The notes under the pieces: model-generated
What the model was told of the DNA's origin: nothing
The model's database searches: none
What the model saw: only the letters and a program-made list of their open reading frames with translations
Shown here: positions 26,001 to 33,827 of the stretch, piece by piece
Position numbering within the stretch: position 1 is the stretch's first letter
Layout: the number at the start of each line of letters is the position of its first letter
NCBI RefSeq assembly: GCF_019823105.1
Contig: NZ_CP081958.1
Span: 248,001-312,000 of the forward strand
Source of the DNA: Halobaculum magnesiiphilum
GTDB taxonomy: Archaea > Halobacteriota > Halobacteria > Halobacteriales > Haloferacaceae
Direction: 5' to 3'
DNA: 64,000 nt
Program-made: the position numbers and the translations under genes

Positions 26001-26251
26001 GCGTTGATCCCGATCGTGAGTACGCCGTTCTCGATGTCAACACTTGCGGCCGGGCCGGGGAGATCGAACTCGAACTCCTCGTCCTCGCGGTCGCCTTCGC
26101 CGTCGATCACGACGATCGCGGTCCCGTCGACCGTGTCGACCGTCACGTCCTCGTCGGCGGCGTTCAGGTCCGCAGCGATGACCGTCCCGTCGTCGTAGTC
26201 GTACCGGCGGAGGAACCGTTCGCGCCGGTCGACGGAGGTGCGTTGATTCAT
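25997..26251 (-). CDS. Small Hsp20-like-fold protein coupled to Cdc48
   Basis: An 84-residue acidic protein starting at ATG 26251 ([20 protein letters not shown]). The C-terminal strands [37 protein letters not shown] and VLTIGINA resemble the Hsp20/alpha-crystallin beta-sandwich, including an I-G-I-N tail close to the I-x-I motif. The gene overlaps cdc48 by four bases and shares its promoter, so the products are made together. A role as adaptor or co-chaperone is an inference. A haloarchaeal family with an unassigned number is likely. Confidence 0.7.
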   Translation of the reverse strand: MNQRTSVDRRERFLRRYDYDDGTVIAADLNAADEDVTVDTVDGTAIVVIDGEGDREDEEFEFDLPGPAASVDIENGVLTIGINA

Positions 26252-26277
26252 TTGTCCTAACAACAAGTAACACACTC

Positions 26278-26288
26278 AAATATATAAA
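26278..26288 (-). promoter_or_regulatory. TATA box for the cdc48 operon
   Basis: The minus strand reads TTTATATATTT, centred 32 bases upstream of the ATG at 26251. It is one of the strongest AT-rich promoters in the window and fits a highly expressed chaperone operon. Confidence 0.75.
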
Positions 26289-26420
26289 CCTTTCTCCGAT
26301 GAATCGCAGTAGGGCGTAGCGTATCCTAGTTTACGGTCGATTTGCAGTTCGAGATACAGCCGTCGTCGTCACCGCGCTCCCCCCGGCCGATTTATGCCCC
26401 CACCCGCGCGAGACACCTGC

Positions 26421-27191
26421 ATGAACACGGTGACCCATCACGGCCGGGAGACGGCGTATCGGACCCGCGGCGGGGCGGCGGAGGGGCCGGGGCTGGTGTG
26501 CGTGCACGGCAGCGGAGGAACGAACGACGTGTGGACGGGACAGTCGCGGCTCGCCGACCGGACGCCGGTGACGGCCCTGGATCTCAGCGGACACGGCGAC
26601 AGCGACGATGTCGACGCCCAGCCCGGGCCGGAGGCTCTCGAGGCGTACGCCGACGACGTGGTGGCAGTCGCGAACGCCACGGACGACTCGGTGCTCGTGG
26701 GGAACTCCCTCGGCGGCGCGATCGCGATGTGGGTCGCGCTCGAACGCGACCTCGCGCTCGACGGGCTCGTTCTGACGGGGACGGGAGCGAAGCTGGCCGT
26801 GCTCGACGACCTGCTTGTGTGGCTACGAACCGACTTCGACCGTGCCGTCGAATTCCTTCACCAACCGGACCGTCTGTTCCACGACGCCGAGGAGGACGCG
26901 CTCGACCGCTCCCGTGCGGCCATGCGCGACGCGGGCCGGCCAGTCGTCGAGCGCGACTTCCGCACCTGCCACGAGTTCGACGTACGCGACCGACTCGGCG
27001 AGATCGACGTTCCAGCCCTCGCGATCGTCGGCGAACACGACGGGCTCACGCCGCAGCGGTACCACGAGTATCTCGCCGAGGAGATCCCCGAATGTGACCT
27101 CGCGGTGCTCGACGACGCCGCGCATCTGGCGATGATCGAGCGACCGGCGGCGTTCAACGACGCCGTCGCGACGTTCCTCGACGGATTGTAG
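26421..27191 (+). CDS. Alpha/beta hydrolase
   Basis: A 256-residue alpha/beta-hydrolase. The oxyanion segment CVHGSGGTNDVW is near residue 32, the nucleophile elbow GNSLGGA carries the catalytic serine near 102, the acid is in IVGEHDGLTP, and the base is the histidine of DDAAHLAMIERP. All of the triad is present, so it is probably active as an esterase, haloperoxidase-like or C-C hydrolase; the substrate is unknown. A TATA-like GATTTATGC lies 24 to 32 bases upstream of ATG 26421, which favours this start over one nine codons earlier. Confidence 0.88.
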   Translation: MNTVTHHGRETAYRTRGGAAEGPGLVCVHGSGGTNDVWTGQSRLADRTPVTALDLSGHGDSDDVDAQPGPEALEAYADDVVAVANATDDSVLVGNSLGGAIAMWVALERDLALDGLVLTGTGAKLAVLDDLLVWLRTDFDRAVEFLHQPDRLFHDAEEDALDRSRAAMRDAGRPVVERDFRTCHEFDVRDRLGEIDVPALAIVGEHDGLTPQRYHEYLAEEIPECDLAVLDDAAHLAMIERPAAFNDAVATFLDGL

Positions 27192-27207
27192 CGACCCTGC
27201 GCGCGGC

Positions 27208-27325
27208 CGGGTCGATCGGCCGACCCGCGACCGGCGAACGTTCAAATACCATCCCGGCACCAACGGTCCCGTGCCGATCTGAACGGCCCGGGTCGTCCAG
27301 CGGGTGTGCGACTCACCGACCCGGG
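27208..27325. terminator. Two hairpins in the gap between convergent genes
   Basis: A 7-base stem CGGGTCG/CGACCCG (27208-27227) just after the hydrolase gene and a 9-base stem CCCGGGTCG/CGACCCGGG (27287-27295 with 27317-27325, 21-base loop) nearer panB. A TATA-like TTCAAATACC lies between them at 27241. Termination is the simplest reading. Confidence 0.4.
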
Positions 27326-27370
27326 AGCGGCGCGAGTCGCCTGTCAGCCCCAAACTACTCCAAAGGACGG

Positions 27371-28183
27371 TCAGTACACGTCGTCGACGTCGTCCTCGAC
27401 GTGGCTGTGTTCGTCCGCCGGGAACTCGCCGCTTTCGACCTCGCGCTTGTACGATTCGACCGCCGAGGTCATCTCCCCGCGGAGGTCTGCGTACTGCTTG
27501 GAGAACGGCGGCGACCACTCGTCGAGGCCGAGCACGTCGGTGATCACGAGCACCTGGCCGTTCGTGTCCGGACCCGCCCCGATACCGATCGTCGGGATGT
27601 CGAGCGCCGCCGTCACCTGCGCCGCGAGGTTCGCGGGCACGTGTTCGAGCACGAGCGAGAACGCGCCGGCGTCCTCGTGCTCGCGCGCCAGCTCCAGCAG
27701 TTCCTCGGCCGCATCAGGGTCGGTACCCTGCCGTTGGTAGCCGCCGAGCTGGTTCACGTGTTGGGGCGTTAGCCCGAGGTGCGCCATCACGGGAATCCCG
27801 AGCTGGGCGAGCTTCCGGGTCAACTCGACCGTGTGCGGCCCGGACTCGATCTTCACGGCGTCGGCGTCCGCCTCCTTCAGCATCCGGCCGGCGTTCTCGA
27901 CGCTGTCGGCGTCGTCGACCCCGAAGGAGAGGAACGGCATGTCGGCGACGACGAGCGCGTCCTCCGTGGCGCGAGCGACGGCTCCGGTCCGGCTTTGCAC
28001 CTCCTCGAGCGTGACGGGGAGCGTCGAGTCGTGCCCGAGCACGGCGTTGCCCATCGAGTCGCCGACGAGGATCACGTCGATCCCGGCATCGTCGATGACC
28101 GCCGCGGTCGGCGCGTCGTACGCCGTCAGCATCGTGATGGGCTCGTCGCCCGCCCGATCTCGGAGCTCGCGCGTGGTTACCAT
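27371..28183 (-). CDS. panB: 3-methyl-2-oxobutanoate hydroxymethyltransferase
   Basis: A 270-residue TIM barrel. MLTAYDAPTAAVIDDAGIDV, the metal/substrate motif ILVGDSMGNAVLGHDSTL, MPFLSFGVDDADSV, VMAHLGLTPQHVNQLGGY and GIGAGPDTNGQVLVITDVLG are all diagnostic for PanB. It adds a hydroxymethyl group to alpha-ketoisovalerate to give ketopantoate, the first step to coenzyme A. The ATG at 28183 is preferred to an in-frame start 31 codons earlier, since the family begins near TTRELRDRAG and a TATA-like GATTAATCC lies about 27 bases upstream. The C-terminal 20 residues are acidic. Confidence 0.95.
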   Translation of the reverse strand: MVTTRELRDRAGDEPITMLTAYDAPTAAVIDDAGIDVILVGDSMGNAVLGHDSTLPVTLEEVQSRTGAVARATEDALVVADMPFLSFGVDDADSVENAGRMLKEADADAVKIESGPHTVELTRKLAQLGIPVMAHLGLTPQHVNQLGGYQRQGTDPDAAEELLELAREHEDAGAFSLVLEHVPANLAAQVTAALDIPTIGIGAGPDTNGQVLVITDVLGLDEWSPPFSKQYADLRGEMTSAVESYKREVESGEFPADEHSHVEDDVDDVY

Positions 28184-28319
28184 GCCCGGGGTATCGACCG
28201 CCGACCGGATTAATCGGTGCGATCCCGGCGACCGCCGACGTCCGCGGGCGTCGGTCGGCACCCCTCGGGTCGCCACGACGGATCGACACGGCTTACCCGG
28301 TCGCCTCGAACCTCGGACC

Positions 28320-28556
28320 GTGCCCGAGCGCGTCGAGTCGACCGATCCGGATGGTGTCGATTACGGGTGGGTGATGCAGATGACGTTCGTCGTCACGGTG
28401 ACTGCCGGCGCCGTGCTCGTCGCGGCGCTGTCGGCGTTCGTGACGCTCCCCACCTGGGGTGCGCGCGCGAGCTTCGCGATCCGAGTCGGCGCCGTGATCT
28501 GGATCGTGACCGCGCTGGCCGCCTACTACTACGAGAGGAACGTCCGGGCCGAGTGA
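28320..28556 (+). CDS. Small two-helix membrane protein
   Basis: A 78-residue protein from GTG 28320 (VPERVESTDPDGVDYGWVMQ), with two predicted membrane helices: TFVVTVTAGAVLVAALSAFV and FAIRVGAVIWIVTALAAYYY. The polar N-terminus and the Y-G-W-V-M entry recur in a short haloarchaeal membrane family (DUF5822-like, from memory and unverified). A TATA-like GGCTTACCC lies about 27 bases upstream of the GTG, which supports this start. It sits between panB and a HAD gene with no operon partner. Confidence 0.65.
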   Translation: MPERVESTDPDGVDYGWVMQMTFVVTVTAGAVLVAALSAFVTLPTWGARASFAIRVGAVIWIVTALAAYYYERNVRAE

Positions 28557-28580
28557 GCGGCGGCACTCCCTCCGGCGACG

Positions 28581-29108
28581 TTACACCCACCGGAAGTCGA
28601 CGCCCGCGCGCCGCGCGGTCACGGCGTCGCGTTCGGAGTCGCCGACGAACAGCGCCCCCTCGGTATCCGCGCCCAGATCCCGCAGCGTCGCGACCAGCGG
28701 CTCGGGATCCGGCTTGTACGTTGCCACCGAGTCGCGGCCGACGACGGCCCCGACGTGGGGGGTCAGGTCGTGGCGGTCCAGCGCCGTCCGACACGCGGCC
28801 TCGCAGTTGAGCGAGCACACCCCCGTCGGAACCGACAGCGGGAGATGATCCGCGTGCGGGAGCCGCGTCGACGCCGCGGCGCCGTGCGTCTCGTGGTCCG
28901 CGAGCACCGCCTCAAGCTCCGGGCGAAGTCCCGCCTCGTCGGCGCGTTCCAGGAGCCCCCACAGGTCGGCGCCGGCGGCGTCGTGGCCGTTGCGCTCGAA
29001 CAGGCCGATCGCGTCGCTCGCGGCCGCGTCCCAGTCGACCGCGAGGTCGACGAGCGTGCCGTCGAGATCGAACACGACGGCCTCGTAGTTCGCGTACGCT
29101 CCGGTCAC
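28581..29108 (-). CDS. HAD-superfamily phosphatase
   Basis: A 175-residue HAD hydrolase with a small helical cap. Motif I FDLDGTLVDL gives the nucleophile Asp14 and Asp16. Motif III is the lysine in VATYKPDPEP, motif IV is FVGDSERDAVTARRAG. These are the residues for phosphoaspartyl chemistry, as in phosphoglycolate phosphatase-like enzymes. The substrate is not evident; 2-phosphoglycolate is possible given the glyoxylate and glycolate genes at 33-44 kb. It ends next to, and is expressed in the same direction as, the acyl-CoA dehydrogenase gene, which lies five bases upstream, so they may be co-transcribed. Confidence 0.82.
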   Translation of the reverse strand: MTGAYANYEAVVFDLDGTLVDLAVDWDAAASDAIGLFERNGHDAAGADLWGLLERADEAGLRPELEAVLADHETHGAAASTRLPHADHLPLSVPTGVCSLNCEAACRTALDRHDLTPHVGAVVGRDSVATYKPDPEPLVATLRDLGADTEGALFVGDSERDAVTARRAGVDFRWV

Positions 29109-29112
29109 GGGA

Positions 29113-30276
29113 CTACAACAGCTCCCGGGCGATGATCGTCTTCTGGATCTCCGTCGTCCCCTCGTAGATCGTCGTGATCTTCGAGTCGCGGTAGAACCGC
29201 TCCACGTCGAACTCGCTCATATAGCCGTAGCCGCCGTGGATCTGAACGGCCTCGTTGGTCACGTCGACGGCCGACTCGCTGGCGAAGTACTTCGCCATCG
29301 ATGCGGCGAGCCGGGGATCCTCGCCCGCGTCGGACTGACGCGCGGCCTCCCGGACGAGCAGTCGCGACGCCTGCACCTTCGTCGCCATCTCCGCGAACGT
29401 GTTGCGCACCGCCTCGATCTCGGCGATCGGCGCGTCGAACTGCTCTCGCTCGTGGGCGTACTCGCGGGCCTCGTCGAAGGCTGCCTGCGCGAGGCCGACC
29501 GCCTGTGCGGCGATCGCGATCCGGCCGCCGGTGAGCGTCTCGAACGCCGCGGACAGGCCCTTTCCCTCCTCGGTGAGGCGGTACCGCTCGGGCACTCGCA
29601 CGTCCGAGAACTGCATCCCGACCGTGTCGGAGGCGCGCAGGCCGAGCTTCTCCTCCTTCTTGCCGACCTCGACGCCGTCGAAGTCGGCGGGGACGAGGAA
29701 CTGGGTGATCGAGCCCTCGTCGTCGGCGTCGCTCTTCGCGAAGACGATGTAGACGCCGGCGCGCTCGCCGTTCGTGATCCACTGCTTCTCGCCGTTCAGA
29801 ACGTATTCGTCGCCGTCGCGCTCGGCGGTCGTGGTCATCTCCGCCGGGTTCGACCCGGCCCCGGGTTCGGAGAGACAGAAGGCGCCGACCGGGCGACCGT
29901 CGACCATCTCGGGGAGCCACTCGTCCTTGACGGCCTCAGAGCCGAAGTTGGCGATACAGGAGGTCGCGAGGCAGTGAACCGACAGGGCGGTCGCGACCGC
30001 GAGCTGTCCGTACGCGAGTTCCTCGTTCACGATCGCGTACGTCGAGCGGTCGGCGTCGAAGCCGCCGTACGCCTCCGGGACCGTCAGCCCCGTGAGATCG
30101 AGGTCGGCCAGCTTGTCCCACGCCTCCTCGGGAAACTCCTCCGTCTCGTCGGCCTCCCGGGCGCCCGGGCGGAGCTCCTCGACGGCGAACTCGCGTACCA
30201 CCTCGCGGATCGCGCGTTCCTCGTCGTCAAGCATCGACGGGGAGTGCGCGTACGCGTCCGCGTTCGCGTGTGCCAT
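29113..30276 (-). CDS. Acyl-CoA dehydrogenase
   Basis: A 387-residue flavoprotein of the short/medium-chain family. CLSEPGAGSNPAEMTTTAER and KQWITNGERAGVYIVFAKSD form the FAD/substrate sites, and AVQIHGGYGYMSEFDVERFY is the conserved C-terminal helix. The catalytic base is Glu372 in YEGTTEIQK. It oxidises acyl-CoA to enoyl-CoA and passes electrons to electron-transfer flavoprotein. A TATA-like GCTTAACC lies about 26 bases upstream of the ATG. Butyryl, isovaleryl or 2-methylacyl specificity cannot be set from sequence. The HAD phosphatase gene follows closely. Confidence 0.93.
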   Translation of the reverse strand: MAHANADAYAHSPSMLDDEERAIREVVREFAVEELRPGAREADETEEFPEEAWDKLADLDLTGLTVPEAYGGFDADRSTYAIVNEELAYGQLAVATALSVHCLATSCIANFGSEAVKDEWLPEMVDGRPVGAFCLSEPGAGSNPAEMTTTAERDGDEYVLNGEKQWITNGERAGVYIVFAKSDADDEGSITQFLVPADFDGVEVGKKEEKLGLRASDTVGMQFSDVRVPERYRLTEEGKGLSAAFETLTGGRIAIAAQAVGLAQAAFDEAREYAHEREQFDAPIAEIEAVRNTFAEMATKVQASRLLVREAARQSDAGEDPRLAASMAKYFASESAVDVTNEAVQIHGGYGYMSEFDVERFYRDSKITTIYEGTTEIQKTIIARELL

Positions 30277-30429
30277 GTCGGTGGCTTCGGCGCGCGGAGG
30301 TTAAGCGTGTCTGACTCCTCGGTGGCCGGGGGTGCGGGGGCGACCGCGGGGACCCGGGTTCAGTTATCGACCCCTTGTCGGCGCGAAAGTCGCGCTTACC
30401 TTTCCGGGAGGACCACGAGTTCCGACCCG

Positions 30430-31746
30430 ATGCGTCCCTACACGCGACCGCTGCTCATCGCGACGGTGGTGCTCCTCGGGCTCGCGCCCGCCGTCGGCGC
30501 GGTCGGCGCCGGACAGCCCGGCCCCGCCGCCGGCGTCGACGCGGCCGACCCCTCCGCACAGGAATCGACGGTCACCCTCACGATCGCAGTGCAGACCCCC
30601 GAGGGCGATCCGGTCTCCGAGGCGGATCTCACCGCAACGTGGGAGAACGGCTCCGCGACGGCGACGACCGCCGGCAACGGGCGCGCCTTCGTCGACGTTC
30701 CCGCCGGCTCGACCGTCGAGATCGGTGTCGACCACCCGGAGTACGTCCGGAACGCGCCGTTCGTCGTCGACTCCACCGACGAGGAGACCGTCCGGGTCAC
30801 CGTCCGCCAACGGGGAAGCCTCACCGTCTCGACCGAGGACGATAGGGGAGATGCCGTCGCCGATGCGCGCGTCATCGCACGCGTGGACGGCGAGATCGTC
30901 GTCAACGGGCGGACGAACGACGACGGGCGCTTCACCACGGGAACGATCGAGCAGCGCGAGTACAGCCTCACCGTCGTCAAGGAGGGATACTACCGGGTCG
31001 TCCGCGACGTGCAGGTGGGCGACTCCTCCCGCGAGACTGTCGCGATCGAGCGCGGCTCGATTACCCTCTCGTTCGAAGTAGTCGACGACCGGTTCGACCC
31101 GGCCGAGCCCGTCCCGGACGCGCAGTTGATACTGGAGACGGCCGGGACGTTCCGGACGCTCCAGAACGGGGAGGCGACCGCGCAGGTCCCCGTCAACGCC
31201 GACCTCGACCTGGAGGTGACCAAGGAAGGGTACGAGACTGTCTCGCGAACGGTTCGGGTGGGCGAGTCCGCGCGCCCGGTGTCGGTGAACCTCAGCCGGA
31301 CGCCGACGCTGAACGTCACCACGGTCAACGACCGCGTGCTCGTCGGCGAGCGAAACGTCGTCACGGTCACCGACGCGTACGGCGACCCAGTCGCGGACGC
31401 GCGGGTGCTCGTGGACGGCGAGGCGGTCGGCACCACCGGCGGCGACGGGACGCTGACGGTCCGATTAGATTCGGCCGGAAACCGGACGGTGGTCGCCGAA
31501 ACGGAGGATCTGACCTCGTCGCCGCTGACGATCGCGGTGGTTCGCGAGCGGACGCCGACCGCGTCGCCGACGGCGACCCCGACCGACACGCCGGCCCCGA
31601 CGGCGACCGCCACGCCGACCGCGACCACGACGCCGCCGTCCGAATCGTTCGTCAGCTTCCCCGGCTTCACGTCGCTGTCGGCGGTCCTCGCGCTGCTGGC
31701 GCTTGCGGGTGCGGCCGGGATCGCGGCCCGAAAACGGAACGAGTAG
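30430..31746 (+). CDS. Large secreted PGF-CTERM protein with carboxypeptidase-regulatory-like repeats
   Basis: A 438-residue exported protein. The signal peptide is about residues 1-25 (LLIATVVLLGLAPAVGAVGA). It carries at least four Ig-like/CarboxypepD_reg-like modules, recognisable from repeated patterns: TPEGDPVSEADLTATWENGS, DDRGDAVADARVIARVDGEI, FDPAEPVPDAQLILETAG and AYGDPVADARVLVDGEA. A Pro/Thr/Ala spacer rich in TPT repeats is followed by FPGFTSLSAVLALLALAGAA and a basic end, the PGF-CTERM signal for archaeosortase processing and lipid anchoring. The Thr-rich spacer is a likely O-glycosylation site. It is probably a surface or S-layer-associated protein of unknown partner. Confidence 0.85.
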   Translation: MRPYTRPLLIATVVLLGLAPAVGAVGAGQPGPAAGVDAADPSAQESTVTLTIAVQTPEGDPVSEADLTATWENGSATATTAGNGRAFVDVPAGSTVEIGVDHPEYVRNAPFVVDSTDEETVRVTVRQRGSLTVSTEDDRGDAVADARVIARVDGEIVVNGRTNDDGRFTTGTIEQREYSLTVVKEGYYRVVRDVQVGDSSRETVAIERGSITLSFEVVDDRFDPAEPVPDAQLILETAGTFRTLQNGEATAQVPVNADLDLEVTKEGYETVSRTVRVGESARPVSVNLSRTPTLNVTTVNDRVLVGERNVVTVTDAYGDPVADARVLVDGEAVGTTGGDGTLTVRLDSAGNRTVVAETEDLTSSPLTIAVVRERTPTASPTATPTDTPAPTATATPTATTTPPSESFVSFPGFTSLSAVLALLALAGAAGIAARKRNE

Positions 31747-31802
31747 AAGCGGGATGACCGGTACCGGCGGCCCCGGCGACGCCCGGGGTCGAGTCCCGGT
31801 GC

Positions 31803-33020
31803 TTACTCGTCGGTCCTTTCGAGGAACGCGACGACGGCGCCGGGGTCAGCGTCGATCCCGCCGCCCTGCGCGAACGTCGGCGCCCCGCCGCCGCCGCCGC
31901 CGAACTCGTCGGTCACGCGGTCGACCACGTCGCCGGCGTCGACGGCGCCCGCGGACGCGACGACGACGAACGGCACCGGTCCGCCGCCGACCGCGGCGAC
32001 CACGTCGGGGGCGTCGGGCGCCTCATCCGCGTCGCCGACGACCGACTGCGCGGCGTCGCCGACCGCGTTGGCGTCGAACCCCTCGACGACGCCGATCCGC
32101 CAGTCGTCGCCGTCGCGGTCGACCGCCGGGAGGTCGCGGACGCGGCCGACGAGCACCTCCTCCCGCAGCGACGCGAGGTCGTCCGCGAGCTCGTCGCGCT
32201 CGCTCGCCAGTCGGGCCACCGCGTCGGCGACGCCGTCGAGACCGACCCCCGCCTCGCGGGCCGCCGCGCGGAGTTCGCGGTGCGTCTCGGCCCGCCGGCG
32301 GATCCCCGCGGGGCCGACGGCGAACTCGACGCGGGTGAGCCCCTCGCCGGGGTTCGAACGTTCGAGCACCGTCACGGGCCCGATCTCGCGGGTGTTGGAG
32401 ACGTGCGTGCCGCCGCAGGCTGCCTCGTCCCACCCCTCGACGGTGACGACGCGGACCGAGTCCGCATCGGCCATCACGTCGTCCTCGGTCTTGTCGTTGA
32501 ACGCGACGGCGTCGTCGCCGCGGGCGTCCTCGACGGCGCGGGTCTCCCACGAGACGGGCAGCGAGTCCCAGACCGCGCGGTTGACGAGCCGTTCGAGGTC
32601 GACGAGCACGTCGTCGGTGATGTCGGTCGAGGTCTCGAAGTCGACGCGGACCTTCTCGTCGGTTATCCCGAACCCGCCGTAGCCCAGATCGTCGAGGAGC
32701 CGCCGTCCAGCGCCGTAGAGCACGTGGCTCGCCGTGTGGGCGCGCATGCAGTACGTCCGGAAGTCGTCGTCGACGACGCCAGCGACGGTGTCGCCGGCGG
32801 CGAAGTCGGGGTCGGCCGCGAGCGTGTGGACGACCGCGTCCCCGTGGGACTGCACGTCCACCACGGGGACGCCGCCGAGCGTCCCCCGGTCTGCGGGCTG
32901 GCCGCCACCCTCTGGGTAGAAGTACGTCTCCGCGAGGGTCACGTCGCGTCCGTCGACCGATCCGACCGTCGCCTCGAACTCCCGGACCTCGGGGTGTGCC
33001 GGCGCCAGCGAGTCGCTCAT
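31803..33020 (-). CDS. AlaX-type alanyl-tRNA editing protein (long form)
   Basis: A 405-residue stand-alone editing protein. The zinc ligands are in RAHTASHVLYG (His95, His99) and CGGTHVSNT (Cys202, His206), the exact set of the AlaRS editing site. A central helical region and a C-terminal DHHA1-like domain with a glycine run (GGGGGGAP) make it the long AlaX-L form. It hydrolyses Ser- or Gly-mischarged tRNA(Ala). The start at ATG 33020 gives the usual family N-terminus (EFEATVGSVDGRDVTLAETY). It lies 174 bases downstream of MBF1 on the same strand. Confidence 0.93.
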   Translation of the reverse strand: MSDSLAPAHPEVREFEATVGSVDGRDVTLAETYFYPEGGGQPADRGTLGGVPVVDVQSHGDAVVHTLAADPDFAAGDTVAGVVDDDFRTYCMRAHTASHVLYGAGRRLLDDLGYGGFGITDEKVRVDFETSTDITDDVLVDLERLVNRAVWDSLPVSWETRAVEDARGDDAVAFNDKTEDDVMADADSVRVVTVEGWDEAACGGTHVSNTREIGPVTVLERSNPGEGLTRVEFAVGPAGIRRRAETHRELRAAAREAGVGLDGVADAVARLASERDELADDLASLREEVLVGRVRDLPAVDRDGDDWRIGVVEGFDANAVGDAAQSVVGDADEAPDAPDVVAAVGGGPVPFVVVASAGAVDAGDVVDRVTDEFGGGGGGAPTFAQGGGIDADPGAVVAFLERTDE

Positions 33021-33134
33021 GGACGGTGGTCGCCGCCGGGGGCGAAAAAGCGTGTGCCCGCGGCAGCGTCGACCGGTCGCGCTTCGTTCGTGGGCAGTCC
33101 GGGACCTCTCTTCGGTTGACCGCGTTCCATTCCT

Positions 33135-33191
33135 GGGCGGCTCGCCCGCAAGCTCGCCGCCCTCTTACGAGGCCTCCCTCCGGTCGGCCTC
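33135..33191. terminator. Hairpin pair after the MBF1 gene
   Basis: GGGCGG/CCGCCC (33135-33140 with 33157-33162) and GAGGCC/GGCCTC (33169-33174 with 33186-33191) lie just past the MBF1 stop on the minus strand. They may terminate MBF1 before AlaX. Confidence 0.35.
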
Positions 33192-33194
33192 GCC

Positions 33195-33743
33195 TTACTC
33201 GTCGACGAGTTTCACGTCGAGCACCTGCTCGATCCCCCGAACCGTCGATCCGCCGACGCCCGCGCGAGCCGCCCGTCCGTCCTCGACGGCGTGGATCTGC
33301 TCGGCGTCGACGCCGAGCTCGGCCGCGAGATCCTCGGCGGTCATCCCGGCGTCCTGACGCGCCTCGGTGACGACCTCGCCGTACCCCTTCACGAGGTACG
33401 GGAGCCGGTCCTCCTCGTAGTCGGTCCCCTCCTCCTCCCAGTGGCGCGAGTCGCCGGTGGAGGCGTCCATCGCCTTCGCGACGTTCTGTGCGGCGCGCTT
33501 CTTCCGGCTCGGCTCGTCGGCGTCGCGACCGGTTCCCCCGCCCCCGCTTGCGCCACCGCCGCCGCGGCCGCGGTCGGAGCCGCCGCTCCGGGCGTTGTCG
33601 TCGTGGGGCGCGCAGTCGCCGCAGACCAACAGCCGCGCGCCGGCGACGTTCGCCTCCGACAGGCTGGTGTCCTCGCGTCCGCACAGCTCGCACGCGTCGC
33701 CGTCGCCGCCGCCACCGCCGCTCCCGGTGGAGTACTTCGCCAT
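33195..33743 (-). CDS. mbf1: Multiprotein bridging factor 1 (MBF1) family transcription factor
   Basis: A 182-residue protein. The N-terminal zinc ribbon is DACELCGREDTSLSEANVAG with a second pair in LLVCGDCAPHDD. A Gly/Arg-rich linker follows. The C-terminal HTH_3 domain has YGEVVTEARQDAGMTAEDLA and ELGVDAEQIHAVEDGRAARA. This architecture is the archaeal MBF1, a coactivator-like factor in eukaryotes and linked to translation and transcription in archaea. It is monocistronic by position. The linker is longer and more glycine-rich than in many archaea. Confidence 0.93.
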   Translation of the reverse strand: MAKYSTGSGGGGGDGDACELCGREDTSLSEANVAGARLLVCGDCAPHDDNARSGGSDRGRGGGGASGGGGTGRDADEPSRKKRAAQNVAKAMDASTGDSRHWEEEGTDYEEDRLPYLVKGYGEVVTEARQDAGMTAEDLAAELGVDAEQIHAVEDGRAARAGVGGSTVRGIEQVLDVKLVDE

Positions 33744-33827
33744 GCACCCTGCTACGTCCGCCGGGGGATAAAACCGTGTTCCGTGTTCGGGGGTGGTGCA
33801 ACCGTCACCGTCGCCACGGGCGTTCGC

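Noticed and set aside
27230-27370. tRNA gene with anticodon arm near panB
   Set aside because: No GTTCRA T-loop and no acceptor-stem pairing; only a hairpin with a long loop.
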